Below, in pieces: positions 46,159 through 58,125 of a stretch of DNA of 64,000 bases (position 1 is the first letter of the stretch; every line of letters begins with the position of its first letter). Both the position numbers and the translations under genes were made by a program. The notes beneath the pieces were generated by a model. That model was not told the DNA's origin. It made no database searches and was given only the letters and a program-made list of their open reading frames with translations. Source of the stretch: Clytia hemisphaerica (lineage: Eukaryota; Cnidaria; Hydrozoa; Leptothecata; Clytiidae); NCBI GenBank assembly GCA_902728285.1, contig CACVBU010000590.1:1-64000 (forward strand), in the 5' to 3' direction.

Positions 46159-46467
46159 AATTCGTTTCTGCTAAGATTTAGGGTTACAAAATCACTAAAC
46201 TCGAATATTTTTTATTTTCGATTTTCGATTTTTGGCTTGGACATAGCCGTCGCCTCGCAAATCTAGTACCCCCCCCCCCGGTATAATGGACTCTTCGTAA
46301 TATAAATCCTTCTTCAAAGTCCATTCGTTTTCTTTTTACTACCTTTTGTTTAAATATACTGAAATGTTTTCTATGTTGTGACTAAAACAAATTGATGTTC
46401 GTTTGAAAATTCATCTAGAGAGAGTGTCAACCGCGTACAGCTTTTTCATGTTGTATTTGAAATGTCT

Positions 46468-46686
46468 TTACACGTTTTTTATAAGAACATGTTCTTCAGA
46501 TGTTCTTAACTTTTCGGGTTTTAAGCCTAAAAATGTTCTTAGCTGATTTTTGTCAATTTTCTTAAAAAATAAGGTATTTTAGAGTCCACAAAACCTTAAC
46601 ATTTTTTTAACTTGTTCTTAAGATTTTGGCCACTGAAGACTTAAGTGCTTGTATTATTATAGTTTGTTGTTATAAAAAAACGTGTA
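46468..46686 (+). mobile_element. TGTTCTTA-family MITE
   Basis: TACACGTTTTTTATAAGAAC at the left and TTGTTATAAAAAAACGTGTA at the right. TGTTCTTA or a close variant recurs about five times inside. Confidence 0.8.
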
Positions 46687-46738
46687 TAGTAGTGTGGGTA
46701 GAGCATTTTGCTACGGTACGTAAGGCTGTGGGTTTTAT

Positions 46739-47038
46739 CCACAGATATCTGTAAAGCCCGAAGGGCTAGATAGGCAACTTTAAGCTTTCTCCAGCAAAAA
46801 AAAGTGAAGCATAAATTTGACTTTTTAAATTTCGTGCCGATGGATAAGATCTAGCATTTTAATTGTTTTCGGAGCGCGAGATCAAAAAAAGTAGGCGGCA
46901 AACACTATTTCACATCTCTCAAACCGGTGAAATTGCATATTTTAGTCACGCGACTTTGGTAGGAAATCCTTCCAAACCTAGGCTTCACTTTTCGATAAAA
47001 GCCGCAAATCTAGCCCTTCGGGATTTACAGATCTGTGG
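46739..47038 (-). mobile_element. TIR element CACAGATCTGTAAAGCCCGA
   Basis: Left ACAGATATCTGTAAAGCCCG, AAGGGCTAGAT; right the complement ATCTAGCCCTTCGG, GATTTACAGATCTGTGG. The inside matches the reverse of 22555-22866 (AATTTCGTGCCG, CACGCGACTTTGGTAGG). Confidence 0.8.
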
Positions 47039-47075
47039 TTTTATCTGCAGTCGGGTCATATATATTCCAAAATGG

Positions 47076-47301
47076 TACCGTAAGTTGGTCTAATGCCGAC
47101 ATCCCTCATCTAATTTCGCCACCCTTCTTTTCAGGCGAGAGATAGGAACGATAAGAAGGTTCACAATAGGTTTTTTCCTCTCTGCCCGCTAAGCAAAGAA
47201 TATGTTTTCAATCGGCGATTCCGACCTTCCTATTATTCATATCTCTAAAGAAGAGTGTCGGGATTGAATGAGATATGTCGATATTAGACCAACTTACGGT
47301 A
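47076..47301. mobile_element. MITE TACCGTAAGTTGGTCTAATG, copy 2
   Basis: Left TACCGTAAGTTGGTCTAATG and right ATTAGACCAACTTACGGTA are inverted; CGACATCC and CACCCTTCTT blocks follow. Copies at 12379 and 61159. Confidence 0.85.
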
Positions 47302-47593
47302 CTTAATGTCTCTTTGTCTAATGCTCGATGAATAAAGAGAAGAATCAAGGATAAATTAAGCAATCCAGGGTACTTTCCCCTACCTTAGGGTAGATAGCTT
47401 TCGAAAAAAGATCATGAGTAAATTTCTAAAATCTTGGGAAGATGGCATTTTGCTGTTGTCAGTGATTGACTATTAACGTATTTCGTTTGTTACTTTTTAG
47501 AGAATGAACTAAAAGAAATGAAATAATAAAACATAAAGGAAAATGTATAACTGTTGTCATAGGATGTACCTTGCTTCAATTTAACTGACCATT

Positions 47594-48799
47594 CAGGGGG
47601 GGGTCAGGATCCAGATACCAAACCCAGGGCCGGGGGGTGGTGTCAATTTTTTTTTTCAAATTTCAAAAAGTCAAGTTGGTATTGATACCAAAATGAGGGG
47701 GTGGGTCCCCCTTTTTTTGAAAATAAGGGAATCTTTAAGTTGGTATCGATACCAAAATGAGGGGGGTGGGTCCTCTTTTTTTAAATTTTTGTTGAATTTG
47801 AAATTGGAATCTGACTTAAAATGTTGTATAATGTAAGTAAAGTCTGTTCAGGATATAAGTGTGCACTCTTTTTTCTTTTACCTATAACATTTGAAGGAAT
47901 TCTTCAATCTTTATAAATTTGGTATCGTTGGAGAGATATTTGTGAGTGGAACAATTTGAAATAAAAGTCTTTAAAAAAATTCCAAAAACGAATATGAAAA
48001 TAAAGAAGAAAAAAATGAAGATCTTGTAGAAAAGTGCTATAACTTTCATTTTCACTGGAGAGATTCTTTGATCTTAGGAGGTCATCTTGTGAAGAAATTT
48101 TACTAAAATATTTATTCAATATCAAGTTATGACACAAAGTTTAAATAAGTGATTGATCCCAAAAAAGAGCAGAGAACAGCATTTTTAGGCGTCAATCAGC
48201 TTATAACTTTGTTTGATATCTTTTGACTGAATGATTATTTTTCTTTTGAGAATTTTTTTCACAGTGATGACGTTGGATGATCAAGGATTCACCTCAGTGA
48301 AAATGATAGTTATAGCACTTTTCTACAAAATCTTCATTTTCATCTTCATTTTAGAATTTTTTTAAAGACTTTTTTATTTCAAACTGTTCCACTCACTAAT
48401 ATCTTTCCAATGATACCAAATTTATAAAGATTGAAGAATTCCTTCAAAAATTATAGGTAAAAGAAAAAAGAGTGCACACTTATTGTGAATAGACTTTAGT
48501 ATCCTATGCATATAAACTTCTTGCATATTTACTGATTGCCAATTTAGAAAAATCGGGATTATCAAGTTCGTATCAATACCAATTTAGGGGGTAGGTCCCC
48601 CCTTTTTCAGAAAATCAAGATTTTCATGTTGGTATCGATACCAATTTAGGGGGGGTGGGTCCCCCCTTTTTTAGAAAATTGGGGTTTTCAAGTTGGTATT
48701 GATACCAATTTAGGGGGTAGTGGTGTCTACTACTTTCAAATCTTGAAAAGTCAGGTTTTTGGGCCCTGGGTTGGTATCCTGGACCCTGACCCCCCCCTG
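47594..48799. mobile_element. hAT-like TIR element with GGTATCGATACC motifs, carrying a nested foldback
   Basis: Starts CAGGGGGGGGTCAGGATCCA and ends with the near-complement TGGACCCTGACCCCCCCCTG. GACCATT lies immediately outside both ends, a 7-bp target duplication. Modules with AAGTTGGTATCGATACCA, a G run and GGTCCCCC recur at least five times. A foldback element at 47838-48498 interrupts it, so about 545 bp belong to this element. Confidence 0.85.
47838..48498. mobile_element. Foldback element TAAAGTCTGTTCAGGATATA, copy 2 (nested)
   Basis: Same family as 45479-46158 (AGTGTGCACTC, CCTATAAC, GGAATTCTTCAATC, AAAAGTGCTATAACT on inverted arms). Ends TAAAGTCTG... and ...TAGACTTTA. It is inserted within 47594-48799. 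Confidence 0.85.
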
Positions 48800-49529
48800 G
48801 ACCATTTGATGTATTTGAAAATTATCTTAATGTTGGTATAACTTGTAACGCATGGCATTGCAACTAACGGTTCGACTCAAAATCGGTGCCACAAAGAAGG
48901 TAATATAATTTTTTTTTTGTAAAGCTGAAGAAACCTTATTATATTTGTAATTTTTTTTTCAAAAAGCACTTTCACACGTGTATCTGCTTCAATTCTTGTT
49001 GTCCGTCTCCACAGGTTTAAATTTTAGAGAAAGCTGAACTGTGGTGCTCAATGTTACGAACAAGCGTTAGATTCAATATTTCACTCTAAATCTTAACATT
49101 CAATGCTCACTTTTTCTTGCTTGAGAAATGTTAAAGATTCCTCTCGGGCCTCTAGCCCATCTGGTTTTTCCGACTCAATGACAGGACTGCATTATTCAAA
49201 CGGGTTATAGACGTCAAAATGTGTCTAATTAATATTAATTGCATTCCAATGATTTGATAACCCTTTTGTTACATTAAATCAGACGATTACGTTTTAATTT
49301 GCTACTATCTCACGGGAGATGTCATTTTGAATGCCAACAAAATCCAGGGGGTATGTAGGCAGTACTGATTTCTACTACACATACAATAGTGAAGCAAATT
49401 AGACGACTAATTCAGACATAGTAGATATAAAGCAAAAAGTAATGGAGGGAACAATTTTATACAAACTAAATATCCCTTAACAATAATCGTATTATCATAC
49501 ACTCGTTATAAACGACTCCAGTCTACACA
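48800..49529. other. Intergenic, nothing recognised
   Basis: AT-rich sequence without a conserved frame or clear repeat ends. Confidence 0.3.
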
Positions 49530-49784
49530 TACACGTTTTTTCTATAAGAACATCCGAAATTTTTGAAGCCTTTGAATGTTCTTAACTTTTTTGAGTGTTA
49601 AGCCTAAAAATGTTCTTAACGTGTTCTTATTTTCGCTATTTTTAGAGTATTCTTGTCCATTTTCCTATGAAATTCGGTGTTCTAGAGTCTGCAAAGCCTT
49701 AAAATGTTCTTAACTTGTTCTTGACATTCTGGTTATCGAAGCCTCATGTTCTTATATGGTTTGTTCTTATAAAAAAAACGTGTA
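49530..49784 (+). mobile_element. TGTTCTTA-family MITE
   Basis: TACACGTTTTTTCTATAAGA at the left; TTCTTATAAAAAAAACGTGTA-type end at the right. TGTTCTTA occurs about seven times inside, alongside GAAGCCTT and AAGCCTTA. Confidence 0.85.
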
Positions 49785-50404
49785 TAAGCACTCTTGAACA
49801 GACAAATTATCTAAAAATTTGTTTTCAAAAGTCTGCTTTTAAATTCGTAACTTCATTCTATTGCACTTTGCTTTGAGTTCTCAAATCTTCTTCTTGAAAA
49901 CAGTGTCATCATGTTATGTTTTCTTCATGTGATCTGACCCCCGTGTCAGGTTATAGACATGACATTTAAATATCTGAGATTGGTATTAAGTATTATCTGT
50001 AATAATAGAATAACCGTGTTATAACATTTGATGCGAAATTAACAACAGTGAATATCAGATCAATTTCAAATGGACGCAGTGCTGTATACGTAAATGTTTT
50101 TGAGAGCTTTTGTTGTGTAAAAGTTGTTGGGAAATTTTCATTATTGGTAGGAGCTATTGACGATTTGTTGAATAGATCTTATGGCAAAACGGTGGTATAA
50201 CACTGTTTCCAGTGGAATGTTTTAGATAAAAATGGCAATTATTGCTCTTTATTGCAATTTTTTCAACGATGAATTGCTAGAAAAATTGGGGACAAAATTA
50301 ATGGAAATTGCTGTTTTCGTTGATGGTTGATAGTTACTGTTTTTTTGCAAGAAAAAATAATTTTAATTTTGAACACGTGGTATATTCGGCATCCTCTCAA
50401 CTAC

Positions 50405-51290
50405 TAAAGTCTGTCCAGATATAATTGGCAGTGGAAACAAGAATGCCTGTAACTTTTGATAGTCAAATATAATTATGAAAATTTTTTTTGCTTGTTTTAG
50501 AGAATCAAAAGCGCTATATTTGAATGTATTTTTGGTTGAAAAATTTGCGATTTTTAGCGGTTTAATTTACGATTGTAAAAATTGAGCTTTTTTTCTACTT
50601 ATACTATAACGTTCATTTTTACACCAGTGGTAGTTTAACCTTATGCTAAGAAGTTTGTTAAATTTCAAGGCAAACAGAAAAGTCCTTCGGAAGATACGGG
50701 ACCCGAATACCCCTGGGTAGCACTTTTCTGTGAAATATCAAATCTCCAACTTATTACTAAAAACGGGGGTTATGTTATCTTTTTTGAACAGTGCAATTAA
50801 AAGTTGGAAAATGTTAAGTGTTGGTACTATTGGTGTCAATGATTATTTCGAAACGAAGTGAAATCATACAGTATAATTGTTTGTATTGAAAGGATAAGCA
50901 TGAACTTATGTTGCCTTTGTTATTTTTAAGTCATTAAAGAACTTTGCTAATTCCCAAAGCACTAAACACAGTTTGGCTATGAGGTCATTAAAGAGATTGT
51001 AAAATGTGTTATGATCGAAAAACTGTTTCATCAATCATATCACTACCCCCGTTTTTAGTAATAAGTTGGAGATTTAAAATGAACGTTATAGTATAAGTAG
51101 AAAAAAAGCTCAATTTTTACAATCGTAAATTAAACCGCTAAAAATCGCAAATTTTTCAACCAAAAATACATTCAAATATAGCGCTTTTGATTCTCTAAAA
51201 CAAGCAAAAAAAATTTCCATAATTATATTTGACTATCAAAAGTTACAGGCATTCTTGTTTCCACTGCCAATTATATCTGGACAGACTTTA
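50405..51290. mobile_element. Foldback element TAAAGTCTGTCCAGATATAA
   Basis: Arms of about 225 bp are nearly exact complements (TAAAGTCTGTCCAGATATAA, TGGCAGTGGAAACAAGAATG, AAGCGCTATATTTGAATG and the AACGTTCATTTT inner end) around a spacer of about 430 bp that also contains an inverted CCCCGTTTTTAGTAATAAG pair. The first 14 bases of the end resemble those of the other foldbacks, although the arms differ. Confidence 0.9.
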
Positions 51291-51785
51291 GACCCACTTT
51301 GACTCTTCTAGTTTTGTTTTCAACTGGTTTTTTCAAACCGGTAAAATCAAGACACATATGTAAACAAATATACGGCGGAGGTTTTTTTTCTCATTCGGAT
51401 TGTGTTTCGGCATCGATGTTGGTTCCTTTAAGATAATTTTTATAAGATTTTCAAATTTTCCGTATTTTCAGTATTGAAAATTTTTAAAGATCCGAAAAAT
51501 ATTTTCTGCAATAGTATTCAATGTTTCATGAGCACCTCTGAAATCTATTCCGTGATAAGGTCAAAAAATTCTGCTCATTCAGAATTTTTATCATTATAAA
51601 AAGATTGCCGTTTTCGGCAATATTTGCCAAAACGAGTAATAATCTCCATTTTATCTAATGCACTCCACTGGTATCACTTCTCCTATGAGCATTTTTCACT
51701 ACTAAGCAAGGGTCTAAATACCAAGTTGGATGTGAATGATCTCTCTTTTCTAGAAGAAATGAAAGTTTAGTTTGAAACCCTCCAA
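51291..51785. other. Intergenic, nothing recognised
   Basis: AT-rich sequence with no supported feature. Confidence 0.3.
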
Positions 51786-52130
51786 TTAATTCATTAGATG
51801 TGAATTTTCAAGATCAGACGACCCTGTCGGGTAAAAGAGTTTTAAATTTAACGTCGATGCTTCTTTGAGAGGCAATTTCTCATGTAGCAAAAGAGTAAAC
51901 TCGTGGAAATTCGTACTCGTATTCTTAACGTATGCTATTTGTATGCCAGATATGGCCAGATATTCATCTGCTGTTGCTTGGGTCCTTGGTGTAACATCAA
52001 AAGAAATGCTGTATACATTCTTTGGAACAAGTCTATTTTGAGTTGAGTTTTTTTGCTTCAAGTTTCTTTCTGCCGTTGAAATTTCCCCTAATGATAACAT
52101 CATTTTCAGAAGGTCGTATAAAGACAACAT
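51786..52130 (-). CDS. Possible exon or gene fragment, unknown function (114 residues)
   Basis: One uninterrupted minus-strand frame from ATG to stop, with protein-like composition (VYSISFDVTPRTQATADEYL, then HEFTLLLHEKLPLKEASTLN). The pattern of alternating strands followed by 'L.EKLPL....L.L.LFYPTG' faintly recalls the N-terminal beta domain of M1 aminopeptidases, but the match is too weak to assign. No flanking exons were found. It may be a chance frame. Confidence 0.25.
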   Translation of the reverse strand: MLSLYDLLKMMLSLGEISTAERNLKQKNSTQNRLVPKNVYSISFDVTPRTQATADEYLAISGIQIAYVKNTSTNFHEFTLLLHEKLPLKEASTLNLKLFYPTGSSDLENSHLMN

Positions 52131-52941
52131 CCGTTGGTAAAAGATTTAAAATACACCAATCAGTTTGAAGTTATTTAATAAATCGACCAATCAGAACTCG
52201 GTATTCATTTGACTCACATGAAAATCTGTCCTGGTAAACCACAATTTATCAGGATATAATCTCTAGTTCTTAAATCTTTTTGTATTTTAACCACGAATTT
52301 TTGATTGAGTTTTTATTTCATGTTAGGATACTATTAACCATGAAATATTAGAAATTCTTTTGGTCAATTCGTCAACCGTCATCTGACTCACGTTTTTAGC
52401 TTGTTTAGGAGACTCTGCACAGAGATACAGACAAATTTAGAAAAAACTAAAGTATGTATTGGAAAACATTATGGTTTGTGTAAGCCAAAACCAGAACAGT
52501 GCAATGTTAAAGGTTTTGTTTTTAATAAAGACTGATAACGTTTGCTTACTCAGAAATTTTAATTTTCACATTGGATTGACACGGATGTGCCGGGGATGTG
52601 CAGAATGATTTTGCAGAATGCAGAATTTTTTTGCTTATGATAAGCATTATATAACAATAGTTAGACACTGCCCTGATATGAAATAATGTGTCTGATATGA
52701 AACGGGAACACTTATGTAAAAATAAAACCTTTAATGATAACAGTGCTTTATACTAGTTTTATACACAGACGGAAATTTCTAATCGAGATTTTCGAATGAT
52801 TTTTATTTTGAATTGACGTCAGAAAATTTTTGAAGACATTGAATTGCAGATTTTTATAAAACGTTTATTTCACTGAAGATTGCCATCCTGGATTTGAGTA
52901 AGAAATTATAACTTTAAAATCGTTTTCTTTACCCAAACTAG

Positions 52942-53429
52942 CAGCCAATTCGATTGACTTCCAAATTTGCCATACTCACCAACTTTGCCAAATCCACAAT
53001 TTCAATGTCAAAAGATCACAGCTTCATGGCAAATTTGTACATCGCTACGCCGCCATTATGATTTCGGTTTTGTGATGCTTCGTCAGCAGTTTTCTGTCGG
53101 CGTTTGTAAAGCGAACGATTTTTTAACCAATCAAATTGCGGTTCGGCATTGTTTTGCTTTAGCAAAGGTCTTCTATTTTTCAAAATCTTTGGCAAAAGTG
53201 GCAAAATTGGAGCGAAAAGAACACAGGTCTCGTGGGAACAGTGTTTTGTATGGAGACGTATGGAGGTAAGTTCCAAAAACGCCAAGAATGCCAGATTCAC
53301 CACATCTTTTTTATTTGGCATTTATGGCACTCAAATTTTGCCACATTTGCCAAATTTTTGTCAATCGAATGCAAAATATTTGGCAATCAGGGCAAAAATG
53401 GCATATTTTGAAGTCAATGGAATTGGCTG
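52942..53429 (+). mobile_element. CAGCCAATTCGATTGACTTC element with TTTGGCA motifs, copy 2
   Basis: Starts CAGCCAATTCGATTGACTTC and ends GAAGTCAATGGAATTGGCTG (one mismatch in the end). It is the reverse orientation of 29946-30430 and matches it over nearly all its length. Confidence 0.85.
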
Positions 53430-53699
53430 GAGTATTGGGAGACATTGTATACAATGAGAAGATGCTTAAGATGAGAAGATGAAAATGTTTTTTGACTGCA
53501 TGTGATAAAACATTTTTCTCACATCTGGTTAGGAGGTTAGTCAGGTTGGGTATGGAATGTGGGAGAGCTACGACTAACTAACTCTCACACTTTATTGCGA
53601 CAGAAGGGGACACGCCTAATAGAAGGGTGTTTATGTATGGGGATTATAACTACTAACCCTATGTCAATCAAAGATCTTTGAATACTAAGAGGGCCCCAA

Positions 53700-53890
53700 G
53701 GTGGTTTGTTTGAATGCGTGAATAATGGGTTTTTTCACTTGCGTGAATGCGTGAAAATTAAAAAAAAAGCTGCGTGAATGAGTGTGAGTCCCTGTGAGTG
53801 AATTGGAAAGCTTTGCGTGAACAGAACTTGCGTGAATTTCGAAAAAAAATATGTGAATGCGTGAATTGAAAGTCCGCTCCTCAAAGATCT
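53700..53890. repeat. TGCGTGAAT-iterated repeat
   Basis: TGCGTGAAT or GTGAATGCG occurs about ten times between CAAAGATC words at about 53668 and 53883. It is probably a motif-iterating element whose termini are unclear. Confidence 0.5.
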
Positions 53891-53919
53891 GTGAATACTA
53901 GTGTAGAGGTTTGAATACA

Positions 53920-54000
53920 CTTTTTTATAAGAACAATGAGGCTCTAAATCGCAAAAGTATAAGAACAATTTAAGAACAATACTGAGCCTGAAATTGCTCA
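53920..54000 (-). mobile_element. Fragment of TGTTCTTA-family MITE
   Basis: ATACACTTTTTTATAAGAAC followed by TAAGAACAAT repeats; the other half is missing. Confidence 0.55.
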
Positions 54001-54624
54001 ATTTCAAGCAATTTACGGATTAAAGAAGTAAAAATTGGGTATAACACCTAAAAACTTTATATATACGCTATAAATAAGATCATGATAAAAACAACTTGAG
54101 GCTCAAATAAAGTGCCAATAAAATAAAAACAGTCAAGCCTCAGAAAAATTTTACTGGTATGTAGTATGTAGTTCTAGATCTTTACCAAGAATTATATTTT
54201 CACGTGTCCCCTAAAAAAACATGACTAGACATAAAACATAATATTGATGATTTGAATTACAAACAAACTTTTAACATTTCCCCTCAAGAACAAACAATCT
54301 TTTCATTTGAGAGAGCCCTTCAAATTGTTCATTGACACTCATTCAAAAGTGCTCTTTTAGGCCCTTTTAAGGAGGAAAGGCTTCTATAGGAAGGAACAGA
54401 GTTTGTACTACTATTTGAACTATTTGAAGTGTTACTCGAAAGTTTTGCTTGAATTTTGTTTCAGATTTGCCATAATAATTTATTTATTATTTATTTATGA
54501 TAAGTTTGTCAGAGAAATTTACTAACTCCGCACCATGAGCACAATAACTGAATCTTTTCAGCGCCCTAATTTTTTTTTGAAATCCAAAAAAGTTCGAGCT
54601 TCTAGTTTTAATGTTATTCAACGG

Positions 54625-54879
54625 TACACGTTTTTTTTTATAAGAACGTCAAAAATTTTCGAAGCCTTCGGATGTTCTTAGTTTTTTGGATTTGAAGCCT
54701 AAAAATGTTCTTAAAATGTTCTTATTTTCAGCATTTTTTGAGCATTTTGATGTAATTTCTTAAGAAAATGCATGTTTTTAAGTCTCCAAAGCCTTAGAAT
54801 GTTCTTAGAATGTTCTTAAATTTTTGGGCCTCGAAGCCTTATGTTTTTATATAGTTTGTTCTTATAAAAAAAAAACGTA
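54625..54879 (+). mobile_element. TGTTCTTA-family MITE
   Basis: TACACGTTTTTTTTTATAAG at the left and TTGTTCTTATAAAAAAAAAA at the right; eight TGTTCTTA-like words inside. Confidence 0.8.
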
Positions 54880-55879
54880 TCGGTTGTAAAAGGTGTTTTT
54901 GTACTATTTTCAAAAGTATTCGGTTTTAAGCCCTTTTAATTCAACTGGTCAGTAATGTGACCTAAATGTCTACAATGCCGGACAAAAGGTTGTAGACAAA
55001 TGAAATTTCAGTGAAAAATGATGAGAAATAGAGCAAAATGACTCTTCAATGTGTCTGACGAAAAAGGAGGGAAGTTAAGAAAAACACTTTTGAAGTTGTT
55101 GCATTGCTTTTGAATTGCTTTTGAAGGAGCCACAAGCAAAAAATCAGCGTTTTGATACTGGTGTAAGCCAGTTAATCAAGCCCTTGTGGTTTGCCCTTGT
55201 GGTTAGACTGCAGTGGGTGACTTTCATAGACTTTGAACAGCTTTGGATGGGTTTGGAAAGCACCCAGAGCCTCTTGGAAACTTGTTTTTGATCGATATTG
55301 AAGTATTTTGCAAATATTGCAGAAGTCTACAAACCTTTTGTCCAGCATTGTAGTATACACAAAAGTACGGTAGAATAAGCATTTCAGAACGAGAATACGC
55401 GTCACTCGGGGTTAGAAGGGTTTAAGGGGACTATGATTTGAGGGAGAAATGAAATTTAATGCATTGGTTCCAGTGCACAAAAACTGAGTACAGTATCCAA
55501 TTGCCAGTACTATCAAAAACATTGTTTTTGCAATTAAGTGTTCTAAACAATGACCTTTAAGTTTCATCAAAATAACGGTAGAATTTCATTGTTTGTCCAT
55601 ATAAATATATCTGTGTCAACAAATGACTTGAATTACAAGTTTTGTATCTTAAGTTCTTTCTCAAGTTGTTTGAGGACTTGACACATACAGCTTTATTTGT
55701 CTGTTTTCAAAGTCGAACGAAAACTTCAATCTTATCCTATGATTGCTTTCTTTTATGGCACACTTTGTTATTTGTAAGGTTATATTTTGGTTGTTTTTGG
55801 AACTGTGAAATGCGGATACATTCTTTGAAAGGATTCTTGAAATTTCATTAACGGATGATAATAGGGTTGGAGAATGTCG
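54880..55879. other. Intergenic, nothing recognised
   Basis: No supported gene or repeat ends in this AT-rich stretch. Confidence 0.3.
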
Positions 55880-56030
55880 GGTTTGTGCGACCCAACCTCT
55901 GAGAAACCGACCCTTAGTCTTAGAGAGACTAAATTTTTGCGAAAATAATTCCTAGCCTCAGAGAGATCAACATGGATTTCGAGCCCCACCGTCTGCACAT
56001 ACGACCCAGCATTTATTTTTGCCTAAGTAC
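55880..56030. mobile_element. Degenerate copy of the GACCCTTAGAGAGACT element
   Basis: Shares GAAACCGACCCTTAG, AGAGAGACTAAATTT and TTTTTGCCTAAGTACCCCC with 61741-62090 but is shorter and diverged. Confidence 0.55.
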
Positions 56031-56104
56031 CCCCTTCCCTTGGGATTTAAGATTACTCTACTTAGTGACTCAGGAAAAAGTATTAGCCGGATTTCTTTTG
56101 CCCG

Positions 56105-56365
56105 ATGAAGGGTACAAGGATACTTTCAATATCAGACTCGTGGCTTCTTATTTATTTGCATGCAATTTCGGACAGTATCCAAAATTTCGTCAAATTGGAA
56201 TCAGAAAGGATAAATCTTTTGGTTAATAGATACAAAGAACTCTGTGTAGAATTGGGTATCGACACAGTGTCAGAGTGTCAAGTTGATCATTTTCGTCATA
56301 TCATCCAGGCAGAGCCACAGGACCAATATTATGTCCAGACAGTGTCAATCTACACGTTTTTATAA
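56105..56365 (+). CDS. Possible coding fragment, unknown function
   Basis: Frame of 86 residues with a helix-like stretch (ERINLLVNRYKELCVELGID, then VDHFRHIIQAEPQDQYYV). Its last residues run into a short TGTTCTTA-family remnant at 56350. No homologue recognised, no upstream exon found; it could be a remnant of a mobile element or chance. Confidence 0.15.
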   Translation: MKGTRILSISDSWLLIYLHAISDSIQNFVKLESERINLLVNRYKELCVELGIDTVSECQVDHFRHIIQAEPQDQYYVQTVSIYTFL

Positions 56366-57465
56366 AAATAAGAACAAAGTAAGTAAAAACATCAGACTTC
56401 GAGCTCAGAAAACTTTTAAATATTCTTATAAAAAAACATTTCTCATTTTATCATTGTCTAAGTTGATATCTGGCAAAAAGAGGTTGGACAAAATATTGTT
56501 GCTACTACTTGGTTACATTTTCGTGAATCATATAAAAATGATAGCTAATTTAATCCACTCATATTGTCAGATATTGCGAGTATTTTGAATTAATTGTATT
56601 TGAAGCGATTGATTCTATGTTTTCCTTAAAGCACTTAAATGGGTAAAGTTGAATTTTTTCCGTTCCTATTTGCTACTTTTATATCAATACCAGTAGCACC
56701 TAGCACTTTCACATTTACATAATATAATATCTTGAAATAAAAGATATCTAGTTTTGTATCATCTTGATTACAAGTGCAAAGACTGTGTTATCGTTTCCAA
56801 GTAAGGAAGCTTCCAAAACGAAAAGCAAAATCTTTCAAAAAGAGAGAGAAAGATTGATATTATCTTTCTGTAATTTTAGAATGCGTGGTGTTGATGAAAA
56901 AACATCCGCAAAAAATGTATCGTCGAATTTGTTGACACATATTTTGTTGAGAGTATTGACCTTATATAAGGAATGAAAGCTGGATAGTCTTACATGAATT
57001 TGAACACAATATTTACAGTCAATGTTTCAGCCATTGGGTTTAAAGCGAAGGGCTAGAGTAGAATCTCTAACCTTTCCCAGGCAAGAAAAAGTGAAGTTAC
57101 AGAACGCTCCTAGAATGCGCCGCAATCACGACGGTGGATTTTATCTAGTGGCTCCTTTGTTTTTTGTGGATTGTATTTTTTTTATCTAGCGATTGATTTT
57201 ACTTTCAATCCGGCGTTTGTGTAAAAACCACGCGCGGGCGTTTTGGATCGGAAATAAGTAGCTTCATTTCCCATCCAGGAGTCTTGAGTCTTGCCTTCGG
57301 GCTTGGAATTCAATGGATTCAGCAACCAGAAAAGTTGAGTAGAAGAATTTCTTAAAGATTTTTTTTATGATATGGAGAGTCAAATTGTCTGCTAACGCGT
57401 CGTAGGAGTGAAAAAATTGTTCTTTTCTTTGTTTAAAAATGCTGTGTAAAGCAAATGGTGGGAGA
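56366..57465. other. Intergenic, mostly unassigned
   Basis: Contains a short diverged piece of the kinesin-intron 75-bp repeat near 57030-57090 (CTTTCCCAGGCAAGAAAAAG). Otherwise nothing is supported. Confidence 0.35.
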
Positions 57466-57717
57466 TACAAGTTTTGTTATAAGAACATCCATAATTTTTG
57501 AAGCCTTTGGATGTTCTTAACTTTTTGATTTTTAAGCTTTAAAATGTTCTTAACATGTTCTTAATTTCACCATTTTGTGATTATTTTTGTCCATTTTCCT
57601 AAGAAATTGGGTGTTTTAGAGTCTGCAAAGCCTTATTATGTTCTTAACTTGTTCTTAAGATTTTGGCCATGGAAGTCTTATATTCTTATATAGTTTGTTC
57701 TTATTAAAAAAAGTGTA
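57466..57717 (+). mobile_element. TGTTCTTA-family MITE
   Basis: TACAAGTTTTGTTATAAGAA at the left and TTGTTCTTATTAAAAAAAGT at the right; TGTTCTTA words and GAAGCCTTTGGATG inside. Confidence 0.75.
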
Positions 57718-58125
57718 TTTGAGTGGGTTGGACGGAAGATACATATGCTACAAAAGAAAACCCCAAGTGTACATGCTTAGGTTGGCACGTCATATCTTAA
57801 AAGTCGATAAAGTATCAAAATGTCAGGAGAGATTTTGTCAGTTGTGGTTTTGGCTTCTGTGTGGTGGAGCAATATAAGATATCATCTTTATCATAAAACC
57901 AATGGATTACGTGTCTAATAACCTATGAGAGATTTGGCTTAAGAAGCACCATACGAGGCTTTCTTTGTGCAATTTACTGAGCAGCTCGAACTAGATTAAC
58001 CTTGGAGAGAGAATCGATTTGACTGGAGTTGTCTTGTCTTATAATTAAAATTTTGCGTCTTTTTCTTTATTTTCATGTTTCAGTTATTTTTTAATACATT
58101 GAGGTAGGAAAGGCAGCCCTCTATA

